From Leptospira sp. (GTDB taxonomy: Bacteria; Spirochaetota; Leptospiria; Leptospirales; Leptospiraceae), in contig PEQN01000028.1 of assembly GCA_002786225.1 (NCBI GenBank), forward strand, positions 1 through 37,381: a stretch of DNA of 37,381 nucleotides, read 5' to 3'. The notes beneath the pieces were generated by a model, which saw only the letters and a program-made list of their open reading frames with translations, was not told the origin of the DNA and made no database searches. The stretch's first letter is position 1, and the number at the start of each line of letters is the position of its first letter. Position numbers and translations under genes: made by a program. Positions 27,385 to 36,407 of the stretch are shown here, piece after piece.

Positions 27385-28439
27385 TGAATAGCAAAGACAA
27401 AGCGGCACTGATCTATAGGCTACTTGACAAAGACCTCCCCTTGGAGGTCTTTAATTATCTTTCGGATGATGAGGCAAAAAAAATACTCACTCGATATGAG
27501 AAGGTCAAGAATCCATCTACCAAGGTGGAGAACTCTATTCTTAGTGAATTCAATGCAAAATTAAGTGCAGGAAGAACTGCAGTCGCTTCTGGGGCACATT
27601 TTGCAAAGACTAAACATGAGAAGGTGGAACCAGTTCCTAGGCAGAAAAGAGTAGAGCCTCAGTATGAACAAAATCAATCACTGGAACAAAATGAACTAGA
27701 AAAACTCATCCAAGAAATCAATAATATTGTTATAGAAGAAGAAACCAAGGAAGATTCTGGAATTGAAATTCTACAATCTATGAACTTGGAAGAACTGAGA
27801 AGATTGATTTTTGATGAAGATCCCTCTCTAATCGCACAGATTCTAACCTTTTGCCCCACCTCTCTTGCTAAAGAAGCCATTCACTTCCTTCCCAAAAATC
27901 TCAAAGAATTGGTTTTCGAAGAGATGGGAAATTTAGATTTTCACTCTAGGGATTTACGTGATGAGCTCGAAAGATTCATTCATTTCAAAAAAAACTTTCT
28001 TAGCACAAATCAATCTCCCCAAAAAGTAAAATGGAAGCAGGGAAAAAAGGCAGCAGAACTCTTAAGTTCACTGAATCCGGGAGAATCCCAAGAAATCTTA
28101 TCGAAAATACAGAAAAAACGACCTGGCTATGCCGAAAATATAATAGAACATTACTATAGTTTTAAAGATTTACTTCTTTTGGGACGGACGACTCTCTCTA
28201 AATTTTTGGGAGAGTTTCATGCCTTGGTCTTGGCTACAGCACTGAAAGGCGTAGAAAAGAATCTCAAGTCAGAGATCTTAGCAAGCCTAGATCCATGGCT
28301 TGCTAAATCCGTTCAATTGGAATCTGATTCTTTGGGTCCTGTCTCGCTTGCAGAAATCGAAGAATGCCACAAAGGCATACTAGATAGACTCAGGGAAGAG
28401 ATAGAAGAAGGAAGAATCAAGCTATGGAGGTTTAGGTAA
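27384..28439 (+). CDS. fliG: FliG-like flagellar switch protein (divergent)
   Basis: FliG normally links the MS ring to the motor and generates torque. This 351-residue protein has the FliG pattern: an N-terminal helical part, a middle domain (residues ~130-200), and a C-terminal domain (SFKDLLLL, ALKGVEKNL, SLGPVSLAEIEECHKGILDRLREEIEEGRIKL). It lacks key residues. The EHPQ motif of the middle domain is EDPS (145-148). In the torque helix, the positions matching E. coli Asp288, Asp289 and Arg297 are Gly267, Arg268 and Gly276. It also has a long polar insert (residues ~65-125). It overlaps fliF by one base. It is probably a specialised paralogue rather than the main torque FliG (inference). 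Confidence 0.85.
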   Translation: MNSKDKAALIYRLLDKDLPLEVFNYLSDDEAKKILTRYEKVKNPSTKVENSILSEFNAKLSAGRTAVASGAHFAKTKHEKVEPVPRQKRVEPQYEQNQSLEQNELEKLIQEINNIVIEEETKEDSGIEILQSMNLEELRRLIFDEDPSLIAQILTFCPTSLAKEAIHFLPKNLKELVFEEMGNLDFHSRDLRDELERFIHFKKNFLSTNQSPQKVKWKQGKKAAELLSSLNPGESQEILSKIQKKRPGYAENIIEHYYSFKDLLLLGRTTLSKFLGEFHALVLATALKGVEKNLKSEILASLDPWLAKSVQLESDSLGPVSLAEIEECHKGILDRLREEIEEGRIKLWRFR

Positions 28440-28445
28440 CTCAGA

Positions 28446-29369
28446 ATGGCAAAACTCGTATTCAAACCAATTCAAATCGCTGGCTTACAAGATGAAGTAG
28501 ATATATCTATACCAGATAAGTACAAAAAGTACCACAGAGATGAAGATGCGGAAGAATTCGAGGTAGACCAAGAAGGGAATATCATTGAACAATACCAAGG
28601 TCCATCCATAGAAGAAATTGAAGCTGAACTAAACCGCTACAGACAAGAAACAGAAGACCAAGTCAAACAACTATTAGACGACGCCAGAACAAAATCACGA
28701 GAAATCGAAGACGAGGGTAGAACCAAAGCCTTCCAAATGATCCAAGACTCTAAAGAGAAAATTAAACTCGAAGAGGACAGTGGTAAAGCTAAAGCCGAAC
28801 AAATTCTTGACCGTGCCAAAATGGAAGTGGAACGGATGATTAAAGAAGCTGAAATGAAGGTTGCAGAAATTGAACATGAAGCCTATCAGAAAGGATATGA
28901 TGCAGGTCGTGAAGTTGGTTTCAAGAAAGGCCAAGGGGAAGTTCGAAGATTGATAGACCGTCTCGGAACCATAGTTGGTAAGGCAATTGACATTCGAGAA
29001 GAAATCCTAGCAGCATCCGAAAAGCAGATGGTCGAAATGATCTTAATTATTGCAAGAAAAGTAATCAAAGATGAGATCATAGAAAGAAAAGAAATCGTAC
29101 TAAATAATATCAGAGAAGCCTTGAAACGAATCAAGGATAGAGATAGAGTGGACATTCGGGTGAACTTCCAAGACTTGGAGCTCACTACACAGCATAAGGA
29201 TGAATTGATTAAATTGATGGAATCTCTGAGAAAAGTTAATATCTATGAAGACTCTAGAGTTGATAGAGGTGGAGTAATCATAGAAACAGATGTAGGTGCA
29301 ATTGATGCACGTATTTCTACTCAGTTGAAAGAAATTGAAGAAGCAATTCGAAATGCCGAACCAATATGA
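28446..29369 (+). CDS. fliH: Flagellar assembly protein FliH
   Basis: FliH is the regulator and stator-like partner of the FliI ATPase in flagellar export. The 307-residue protein has an N-terminal region with acidic segments, a long Glu/Lys-rich coiled coil (residues ~60-150), and the C-terminal FliH/V-ATPase E-subunit-like domain (AYQKGYDAGREVGFKKG; EMILIIARKVIKDEI; VDIRVNFQDLEL; RGGVIIETDVGAIDARI). It follows fliG after 6 bases. In many bacteria fliI comes next, but here a sensor-like gene overlaps its stop (ATGA). Confidence 0.95.
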   Translation: MAKLVFKPIQIAGLQDEVDISIPDKYKKYHRDEDAEEFEVDQEGNIIEQYQGPSIEEIEAELNRYRQETEDQVKQLLDDARTKSREIEDEGRTKAFQMIQDSKEKIKLEEDSGKAKAEQILDRAKMEVERMIKEAEMKVAEIEHEAYQKGYDAGREVGFKKGQGEVRRLIDRLGTIVGKAIDIREEILAASEKQMVEMILIIARKVIKDEIIERKEIVLNNIREALKRIKDRDRVDIRVNFQDLELTTQHKDELIKLMESLRKVNIYEDSRVDRGGVIIETDVGAIDARISTQLKEIEEAIRNAEPI

Positions 29370-31339
29370 TTTCGTATTTAAGGACAAATTTCTATCTTAG
29401 AAATATTTTATTCATTTTTATCTTCTTAACCATAATAACTTCCTCGGTATATTCTGTACCTTGTGGAAGTTTTATTTCAGATCTCAATCGTAAATGGGAA
29501 TTCTCTGAAGCTTGGCAATTTAGGAAGGGAGATAATCTAGATTGGAAGGAACTTCAAGTTGAGGAGACTTTTTGGATCCAAAGAAATATCCCAGATTACG
29601 GAATTTCAAAAACAGAAAATATTTCTGGCTACCATTGGTACCGCTGTAAAATCATTCTGCCTGAAAATTTTGCAGCACCTATCCAACCCTTAGGAATTCA
29701 ATTTGGTAAGATAAGAGATATAGATGAGGTTTATCTCAATGGAAGCTTAATTGGTAAAACTGGTTCCCTGCTACCAAATTTAGATCCTGACTTTCATAGA
29801 GAGAGAATTTATTCTATTCCAACGAATCTTTTGATTCCAGGAGAAAATGTAATTTCCGTTCGAATTTATGCAGTAGGTAAGCAACAGGGCTTAAAAACTA
29901 TTCCAACAATTTATAACGAAGCTGAACTCATACAAAAACAATTCTCTTCTGAGAGCATAGCAATAGGGTTCGGTTATATTTTTATTCTTATGGGAATTTA
30001 TTTCTTAACTGGAGCATTCATTAGAGGACTAAGAGCTGAAAATACTTTTTTTGGGTTATTTTCTATCAGCATAGGCTTATATACTTTAGTTAGAACTCAG
30101 TATAGATATGAAATTTTTCAAACCTTCCAAGGTTCTTATATTTTTGAATTGATGATTCTTGTTCCCTTACCTGCCTTATTTATAAATTTTTTAATCTTTC
30201 ATTTGAATGGCAAAAGGAACTTATTCGTAATTGGCTTAGAAGTTTTTTTGGGAATACTCTTTGTTACAATACCTTTTATCAAAACTTTGTCTGGTTGGAC
30301 ATTAATCATTGCTGCATTTAATTACGCCCTTCCTGTGGTCTTTGGAATTGTTGTTTATTATATTGGTTCCAATTTTAAAGCAAACTTTTCTAAACTTAGA
30401 TTTATTCTAATAGGACTTATAGGATTATTTCCAACTATAATTATAGATTCACTCACTGCTTTGGAAATATTATCTTTGGAAGGTACAATTTATTTTGGCT
30501 TCTTTTTCTTTCTACTACTAATATCTGTTCAACTATCAGAAGAAATGGTCTCAAGCCTTGAGAAATATATAGCCATGGAATCTGAATTGATTCAAATGGA
30601 GAAGATTAAAACTGGTTTCCTTCTCAATATTTCAAATGAGTTTAAAACTGGAATTGAGAAGATAGCTCTTGTTGTTGGTAAATTAAACCAAACCAAAAAA
30701 TTAAATAAATCTGAAAAACCTGCAAGCCAAGTTTTGGACTCGCAATTACGAAATACCATTTCTATGATTGATGAGGCAATTTTACTTAGTAATATTGAAG
30801 AAGGTCATTACAAGATCCAACATTCTCATGTTATTGTTAGCGAAATTATTATGGACTGCATTCAACTTTCTGAGCAAAGACTGGATCAAAAAAGAAAAAA
30901 TCTTCATGTTTCTATCCATCCTAGTGATGCAAATGTAGAAACTGATCCGGTTCTTTTTAGAGCGATAAGTAGAAACTTGATTGAAAATGCTTTTCTATAT
31001 ACAGATAAATCCGTGCGTATAGATGTAGACTTCGAATTGAAAGATCAGCAATATATATTGACTGTTTCTGATGAAGGTCTTGGTATGAATCATTTCGAAC
31101 AAGAAAACCTCTTTAAGAAATTTATACGAGGTGCTAAGGATAATATTATTCCAGGAGCTGGCATAGGTCTTACCTTAGTCAATGCTAGCACCATTTTGTT
31201 AGGTGGAACTCTAAAAGTGAAATCTGCGGAAGGAATGGGTTCCATTTTTGTTATAACGATTCCCACTGAATCAAGCTCTCATTCTAAAGAAATACCTTCC
31301 TCACCTAAAAAATTACCTAAGAAAAAGGTGAAATCTTGA
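29366..31339 (+). CDS. 7TMR-DISM sensor with histidine-kinase-like core lacking the phospho-His
   Basis: This 657-residue protein has a signal peptide (to ~residue 30), a periplasmic jelly-roll domain (residues ~45-180, with IDEVYLNGSLIG and NVISVRIYAV as in 7TMR-DISMED1), seven hydrophobic helices (~195-390), a linker helix, a DHp-like helix pair and a HATPase domain. The H box reads FLLNISNEFKTGI, with Asn424 where the phospho-His should be and Gly429 where Pro is usual. The ATPase motifs are intact: N box NLIENA (537-542), DEGLGMN (569-575), FKKFIRG, GAGIGLTLV (597-605). It probably binds ATP but cannot autophosphorylate normally. It overlaps fliH (ATGA). Confidence 0.88.
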   Translation: MISYLRTNFYLRNILFIFIFLTIITSSVYSVPCGSFISDLNRKWEFSEAWQFRKGDNLDWKELQVEETFWIQRNIPDYGISKTENISGYHWYRCKIILPENFAAPIQPLGIQFGKIRDIDEVYLNGSLIGKTGSLLPNLDPDFHRERIYSIPTNLLIPGENVISVRIYAVGKQQGLKTIPTIYNEAELIQKQFSSESIAIGFGYIFILMGIYFLTGAFIRGLRAENTFFGLFSISIGLYTLVRTQYRYEIFQTFQGSYIFELMILVPLPALFINFLIFHLNGKRNLFVIGLEVFLGILFVTIPFIKTLSGWTLIIAAFNYALPVVFGIVVYYIGSNFKANFSKLRFILIGLIGLFPTIIIDSLTALEILSLEGTIYFGFFFFLLLISVQLSEEMVSSLEKYIAMESELIQMEKIKTGFLLNISNEFKTGIEKIALVVGKLNQTKKLNKSEKPASQVLDSQLRNTISMIDEAILLSNIEEGHYKIQHSHVIVSEIIMDCIQLSEQRLDQKRKNLHVSIHPSDANVETDPVLFRAISRNLIENAFLYTDKSVRIDVDFELKDQQYILTVSDEGLGMNHFEQENLFKKFIRGAKDNIIPGAGIGLTLVNASTILLGGTLKVKSAEGMGSIFVITIPTESSSHSKEIPSSPKKLPKKKVKS

Positions 31340-33363
31340 AATCAATTCTATTGTCTTATGCTCCAAATACTGTTTCGCTTTTTAATTTGAAAAATTTTCT
31401 CAGAAAGATCATTTATGCTTCATTGATTCTACTTGTTTTTCTTGCTATCAACTGTGGATCAAAAACTCAAAACATAGATACCATTGATCTTTCAGGAGAG
31501 GACTGGTCCATATCTCTATCAGATAATTTGGAGTATGCTCTACCAGAAATATCTCACAGTGCTTGGGAGACCGTTAGTCTTCCCAACAATATCAATTCTT
31601 TTGTTAAATCATCCGATGGAGCTGTTTGGCTTAGAAAAAATTTTGAATTCAATTCTGATAATTTCAAAGGAAATCCTGCTGTCTACTTAGGAAAAATCTA
31701 CGAGAAGGACCATGTTTATATCAATGGAGTTCTTATCGGTGAAAATGGTGGAAGAGAAGTTAACTTTGGTCGAAAGAGAATCTATCCGATCCCTCATTCA
31801 CTGCTAATAAATGGTGAGAACACAATCGCCATTCGAATCTATTCCTCCCTTTCGGGTAGTGCTGGTGTTATTTCATCGCCTATAGCTATAGCTCCCTTTG
31901 ATTATGCTTGGGAGCAGGAATGGAGATTTGCGAATAAAGAATTTATCTATGTATCTTTTTTCTTTTTTATTGGCATATTTTATTTGTTAAACTATTTAAA
32001 GATGAAAGATACGAAAGAATATAGAAGCTTTTCTATCTTTGCATTGACTTATTGTATTTATGAGTTCTCAAGAAATGATTATAGATTTAATGTTTATAAT
32101 AACTTTTTATTCTTTAAATTTTTAGAATATGCAACTTTGTTTTTTATTCCATACCAATTCTTACGATTTGTGGAAGAATTTCTAAAATTCAAAAAATTCA
32201 AATATTCTAAATTGTATTTCTTACTTTCTGCTTCCTTTGTTCTTCTTTTTGCAATCATCCAAAAGCCACAATTCTGGTATGCCTTTGTTGGATACTGGGA
32301 TTTTCAATTGCCTATAACTTTAGGTTATACCATCTATTTAACCTTTATTCGAATTCGTGAAAAAGTAATAGGAGCCTATATCCAAGGTATTGGTCTTTTT
32401 TATATTTTCTATGCTATCATTAAACAAATTCTCATCGAAAGAGGCATAGCAAACCTAGAATCTTCCCTTGAGGCATCTGTCTTATTTTACTTCTTTCTCA
32501 TGACAATAGCACTGAGGCTACAATTCCTATTTGTTAAAAGAAAAATTCAAAAACGCTATGACCAATTGCGAGAAGCGGATACACTGAGGGATAAGATATT
32601 TAGACATATGGAAGTGATGATCTCTAAGCCTCTCAAACATATGCATGCTATTCTGTTAGAGATGGATCTACTTAAGGATGCTAAATTAAAAAAAGAAAAA
32701 ATTCATGAAATAGAAAATATACAAAGCACCTTACAACCTTTAATGGATGATATTATAGAATTATCCAGATTGGAAGTAATGAAGGAAGTACCTTTTAAAG
32801 CTGCTGTCCCCTTTGTTGATTTCATTAAGGAAGTAATTCCAGCTAATTCGATTACCTATTCAATCAAAGTGGAATCTGATACCTTGATTGAGAATAGTTT
32901 AGAGCTTATTAATTCGATAGTAATTCGTCTTATAGATTTTCCGAGTATACAAGATTTTACTCATAATGATTTAATTATCACCCAAGATCTTAGAGGCAAT
33001 GTCCACTTTAGATTCTTACTCTTTCACTCGAATCCTAAAATCGCTATAAAGGTATATAACGACTTACAGAACAATATGTCCTTAGAAGATACGAATTCTA
33101 TAAAATGGCAGATCATTAAACAAATAGCACGCTTGCTGGAAGCAAAACTGGAGTTAAAGATCATTAAAAGGAAATACTTAAGAATTGATCTAGGTCTAAC
33201 TGCTATTCAAGCACCAGCCTCGGAACTAACTCCTATTAAGGAAACCAAAAATAAAGTTTTCAAGAATAAAACATCCAAGAGCGATAAACCCAAGCAAGAT
33301 TGGAAGGATGAACTGAAGACTATTTTTACCAATATTAGATCTAAACTATCCAAAAAGAAGTGA
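31336..33363 (+). CDS. 7TMR-DISM lipoprotein-like paralogue with degenerate kinase core
   Basis: This 675-residue protein is built like its neighbour: a signal peptide with lipobox FLAINC (Cys40), a jelly-roll domain (residues ~50-185; DHVYINGVLIGENGG, ENTIAIRIYS), seven hydrophobic helices (~200-400) and a kinase-shaped C-terminal part. The DHp position reads FRHMEVMISKPLKHM, with Val427 in place of the phospho-His. The ATPase region has no DxGxG, no clear N box and no Gly-rich G2 box (IKWQIIKQIARLLEAKLELKI occupies that place), so it is a pseudokinase. The tail is Lys-rich. It starts at a TTG overlapping the previous stop (TTGA), and its end overlaps mtnC by 18 bases. Confidence 0.85.
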   Translation: MKSILLSYAPNTVSLFNLKNFLRKIIYASLILLVFLAINCGSKTQNIDTIDLSGEDWSISLSDNLEYALPEISHSAWETVSLPNNINSFVKSSDGAVWLRKNFEFNSDNFKGNPAVYLGKIYEKDHVYINGVLIGENGGREVNFGRKRIYPIPHSLLINGENTIAIRIYSSLSGSAGVISSPIAIAPFDYAWEQEWRFANKEFIYVSFFFFIGIFYLLNYLKMKDTKEYRSFSIFALTYCIYEFSRNDYRFNVYNNFLFFKFLEYATLFFIPYQFLRFVEEFLKFKKFKYSKLYFLLSASFVLLFAIIQKPQFWYAFVGYWDFQLPITLGYTIYLTFIRIREKVIGAYIQGIGLFYIFYAIIKQILIERGIANLESSLEASVLFYFFLMTIALRLQFLFVKRKIQKRYDQLREADTLRDKIFRHMEVMISKPLKHMHAILLEMDLLKDAKLKKEKIHEIENIQSTLQPLMDDIIELSRLEVMKEVPFKAAVPFVDFIKEVIPANSITYSIKVESDTLIENSLELINSIVIRLIDFPSIQDFTHNDLIITQDLRGNVHFRFLLFHSNPKIAIKVYNDLQNNMSLEDTNSIKWQIIKQIARLLEAKLELKIIKRKYLRIDLGLTAIQAPASELTPIKETKNKVFKNKTSKSDKPKQDWKDELKTIFTNIRSKLSKKK

Positions 33364-34044
33364 GTCTAGTATAGGGAAATTGTGTTCAGGCTGCTTCTTA
33401 TTTCCGGGTCGATTCATAAGAAAGACCTTCCAACCTGCTAGGCTTGCGGCTTGGGCTTCTTCCAAAATATCCGTATAAAATGTACAATCATCATTCGAAG
33501 AAGAAGTCTGAATTGCAATATTTTTATAACTCTCAGCTTCTCTCTTGCCACCTACAGTAGTATCAAAGTAAGCTTGGATAAATTCCCTTAGATCACCAAA
33601 GATTGAATATTGCATAAATAATATCTGAGCTTCTACAGAGCCTGAAGAATAAATATAGACTGGAATAGATTTTTCTTTACATTGCTTCAAAAAAATGGGC
33701 ACATCTTCGAATAACTCAGCTCTCAGATCACCTAACTCGAATCCCTCTTTCCAAATTCTTCCTTGGACCCATTTTAATGCACCGAACTTTCTATCGATTC
33801 GAATAAGATGGTGAAGGTAAGCATGTATTTGGCGGATATCACTTGGATCAGTTATTTCTGCAAAATCGGAATTCTGAAAATCCTTTTTATTTTCTAATAG
33901 AATACTTTCTAATTGATCTTGAGGTAATGGCTCTTTGCGTAAGTAGTCTAAGAGTCTCTCAGTGGAATAGGGAAATAAAATCTCATGAACGAAAGATATA
34001 GGACCTATTGTTCCTTCAATATCTAAAATAATAGACTTAGGCAT
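33346..34044 (-). CDS. mtnC: Acireductone synthase (enolase-phosphatase E1)
   Basis: MtnC is a HAD-family enzyme of the methionine salvage pathway that both enolises and dephosphorylates 2,3-diketo-5-methylthiopentyl-1-phosphate. The 232-residue protein shows the motif LDIEGTIGPISFV with nucleophile Asp8 and Glu10, the SSGSVEAQ motif, and the late metal motif YTDILEEAQAASLAGW followed by RPGN. Size and motifs agree with the family. It overlaps the MFS gene stop by 8 bases and the end of the sensor gene by 18. No other methionine-salvage gene is in the window. Confidence 0.95.
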   Translation of the reverse strand: MPKSIILDIEGTIGPISFVHEILFPYSTERLLDYLRKEPLPQDQLESILLENKKDFQNSDFAEITDPSDIRQIHAYLHHLIRIDRKFGALKWVQGRIWKEGFELGDLRAELFEDVPIFLKQCKEKSIPVYIYSSGSVEAQILFMQYSIFGDLREFIQAYFDTTVGGKREAESYKNIAIQTSSSNDDCTFYTDILEEAQAASLAGWKVFLMNRPGNKKQPEHNFPILDSLLFG

Positions 34045-35386
34045 GTTCTAATTCCTTTTGCATTAGAATCTCATCCTTTGCATAGTTTTTAATAATGATC
34101 CACCAGAACAAACTACAGGGTATCCAAAACAAAATGGAAATGGAAAGTGCAAGTGGACGATCTGTTGTTCGAAGTAAAATAGCAGCACTCATTGCAGGAC
34201 CCAGACCCTTGCCGAGGTCATCTGTAAGATTGTATAAAGAAAAAATTGCTGCCCTTCTTTTGGGAACATTAACATTGATTAGAACTGCGCGCACATTTGC
34301 ACCCGTTATGGAAATTAAGAATCCAGTAAAAATATTTAGCAATACAAAAGGTAGTCCAGAATGAGCGAAATCTCCTGCATACAATAACCATAGAGCAGGA
34401 AAGATTCCCAAAAAAGTACTTAGTCCACAAAATATGGGTTGGTAGACTTTCTTAATATTATAAAGCCATTGTCCAATCACTCCTCCAAAGAAAAAGCCCA
34501 TAAAGACACCAATGGCACTAAATGTTAACAAGCCCGCAGCTTCTGTCTTTCCTAAGGAGTAAGCTCTTTCATAATGATCTACTAAAAATACAAAGAATAC
34601 GCCCCAGGGAACACAGCCTGGAATTCCTTGTAAGAAGACACCAATGTTGGTCTTATTTGCAAAGAGAATTTTAAAATCTTGGAAGGTAATCTTGTGGGAT
34701 GCCTCATCAATGCTATTTCCGTGAGAATCAACTTCCATAGCACCACGATTAGGTTCACTACAAAAGAAATAATAAATTGCTGCAAAAAAGAAGGAAGGAA
34801 TGGATAGATAAAGAAAGGATAATCTCCATCCATTCGCAGGATCAGCTTCACCCAAAATACCACCAACTAACTGCCCTATTCCGACACCGAGACCCATAGA
34901 TAAAGATACAAATCCAGTTGCTATAGCCCTTGAAGTACTGGAAAAATAGTCACCTATAATGGAGAAAAGCAAAGGAAAAATTCCACCCAGGCCAAAACCA
35001 CAAAGTGTTCTTAGAATCAAAAATTCATTATAGTCTCTTGCATATGCCGTGAGTAGACAACTTGTTTCGCCTAGAATCACTGTTAGGATTAATAATTTTT
35101 TGCGAGAAAAAATCTGTGACAAATATCCCATGCTAATAGAGACTAAGCCACCTAAGATGAAGAAAAATATGGGAATTAATCCACCTAAATACCAATCAAT
35201 ATCTGCTTGCTCTACCAATCCTAAAGAGGCTCCAATATTTTTAAGATTGGGTGCTATCAAATTTTGATCGGCAAATAAAAAAAAACTCAAGGCGATTATC
35301 ATCCAAAAAGCAAGAATCCCTCTTGCTCCATGCTGTGCTAAATCTTGAAGACCTACAAATCTAAGTGCTGATTTTTTCTGAGTCAT
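34037..35386 (-). CDS. MFS transporter (spinster-like)
   Basis: A 449-residue protein with 12 hydrophobic helices and an MFS fold. The loop 2-3 motif reads GYLSQIFSRKKLL, and the helix-4 segment RTLCGFGLGGIFPLLFSIIGDYFSS matches spinster-type major facilitators. I use the ATG at 35386 because AAAAGGAAAC lies just upstream; an ATG 27 bases earlier would give a Lys/Gly-rich leader. The start overlaps the end of the exported-protein gene by 26 bases, and the stop overlaps the mtnC start by 8. The substrate is unknown. Confidence 0.88.
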   Translation of the reverse strand: MTQKKSALRFVGLQDLAQHGARGILAFWMIIALSFFLFADQNLIAPNLKNIGASLGLVEQADIDWYLGGLIPIFFFILGGLVSISMGYLSQIFSRKKLLILTVILGETSCLLTAYARDYNEFLILRTLCGFGLGGIFPLLFSIIGDYFSSTSRAIATGFVSLSMGLGVGIGQLVGGILGEADPANGWRLSFLYLSIPSFFFAAIYYFFCSEPNRGAMEVDSHGNSIDEASHKITFQDFKILFANKTNIGVFLQGIPGCVPWGVFFVFLVDHYERAYSLGKTEAAGLLTFSAIGVFMGFFFGGVIGQWLYNIKKVYQPIFCGLSTFLGIFPALWLLYAGDFAHSGLPFVLLNIFTGFLISITGANVRAVLINVNVPKRRAAIFSLYNLTDDLGKGLGPAMSAAILLRTTDRPLALSISILFWIPCSLFWWIIIKNYAKDEILMQKELEHA

Positions 35387-36407
35387 TTTTTTGTTTCCTT
35401 TTCCATGCATCAAATCCTAAAGCTAAGACAAAAAAGAATCCCAAGAATCCAATAACGGCTGCTAGAGCAACATCCCATTCTGGAATCAAACTCCCATTAA
35501 CAATGCCACGAGCCTCATTCGGTATAACTGGAAGTACAGGAGTTCCACCTTCCATTTGAATTGTGGTTTCAAAGGATTCCTTTGAATAATTTACCATAAA
35601 TGCTTGCAGACCTTCTGGAATGTCCTCTTGCAATCTTTCGGGATTTGCATCCGAAGAAAAACGCACCTTCATATCTGTTGGCTTAAGAAAAATGGGTCTC
35701 GCTCCCGACTTAGATTCAAAAAATAATTTGTCCTTAAATTGAAAGCTTTCAGATTCTATAGGAATGCGGTAAGAAATTTGCACCTCAGTATTTCCAGGAA
35801 GAACTGCCCTATCAACTCTTTGCTTGCCTGAGGATTCTTTGATAAACTGTAAGGGAATAGCCATTTTAGAATTTCCTTGGGTCCACGAACCTTGCAGATC
35901 TAAGGCTTCCTCGGGGATATAAAAATCTAAACCGCCCGCATAAATGGACTTAGGTGGTTTTGTTTCATTTCGTAGCAAATAGATTTTGAAAACATGAATG
36001 GATTTCTTTTCTCTTACAACCTGCATGAGAGATCTCGTCTTAAGTAGATCTAGATTTTCCGTAGGTTCATAAACTACGACTTCTTGGGTCTGGGCTCGCA
36101 TAGCTGGCACAGGAGGAATCATTTTGTTGTAATTTGCTGATTTGTAGCTTACCTGAAGAAGAACTGGGCTGCCCTCTGGAAGATCCAATTTGGGAATCGT
36201 AAATTCGCCAGAGATTCCTTTCTGTTCATAGAGCGGGATCATGCTATCCCTGAGTAGGATTACTTTGATACTATCAGCCTTTCCTAGGGATTCTGTGGAA
36301 CCATTCCATAATTTCACACGAAGGGAAATGCTTTCAGCAAACAGGGGAAACTGAATCATGAAACTCAAAAGAAGGATGAGGAGGAATTTATTCATTTTTA
36401 TAATCAT
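35361..36407 (-). CDS. Exported protein with C-terminal membrane anchor
   Basis: A 348-residue protein with a signal peptide (to ~residue 24, LFAES), a long beta-rich extracytoplasmic part, and a single hydrophobic helix near residues 313-333 followed by a short basic tail (WKRKQK). The middle shows strand-like alternation and short Pro-containing loops (TIPKLDLPEGSPVLLQVSYKS, EVQISYRIPIES), suggesting Ig-like domains. It would sit in the inner membrane with most of its mass in the periplasm. A second ATG at residue 5 is an equally good start. It overlaps the MFS gene by 26 bases. No family is recognised. Confidence 0.72.
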   Translation of the reverse strand: MIIKMNKFLLILLLSFMIQFPLFAESISLRVKLWNGSTESLGKADSIKVILLRDSMIPLYEQKGISGEFTIPKLDLPEGSPVLLQVSYKSANYNKMIPPVPAMRAQTQEVVVYEPTENLDLLKTRSLMQVVREKKSIHVFKIYLLRNETKPPKSIYAGGLDFYIPEEALDLQGSWTQGNSKMAIPLQFIKESSGKQRVDRAVLPGNTEVQISYRIPIESESFQFKDKLFFESKSGARPIFLKPTDMKVRFSSDANPERLQEDIPEGLQAFMVNYSKESFETTIQMEGGTPVLPVIPNEARGIVNGSLIPEWDVALAAVIGFLGFFFVLALGFDAWKRKQKNDSEKIST

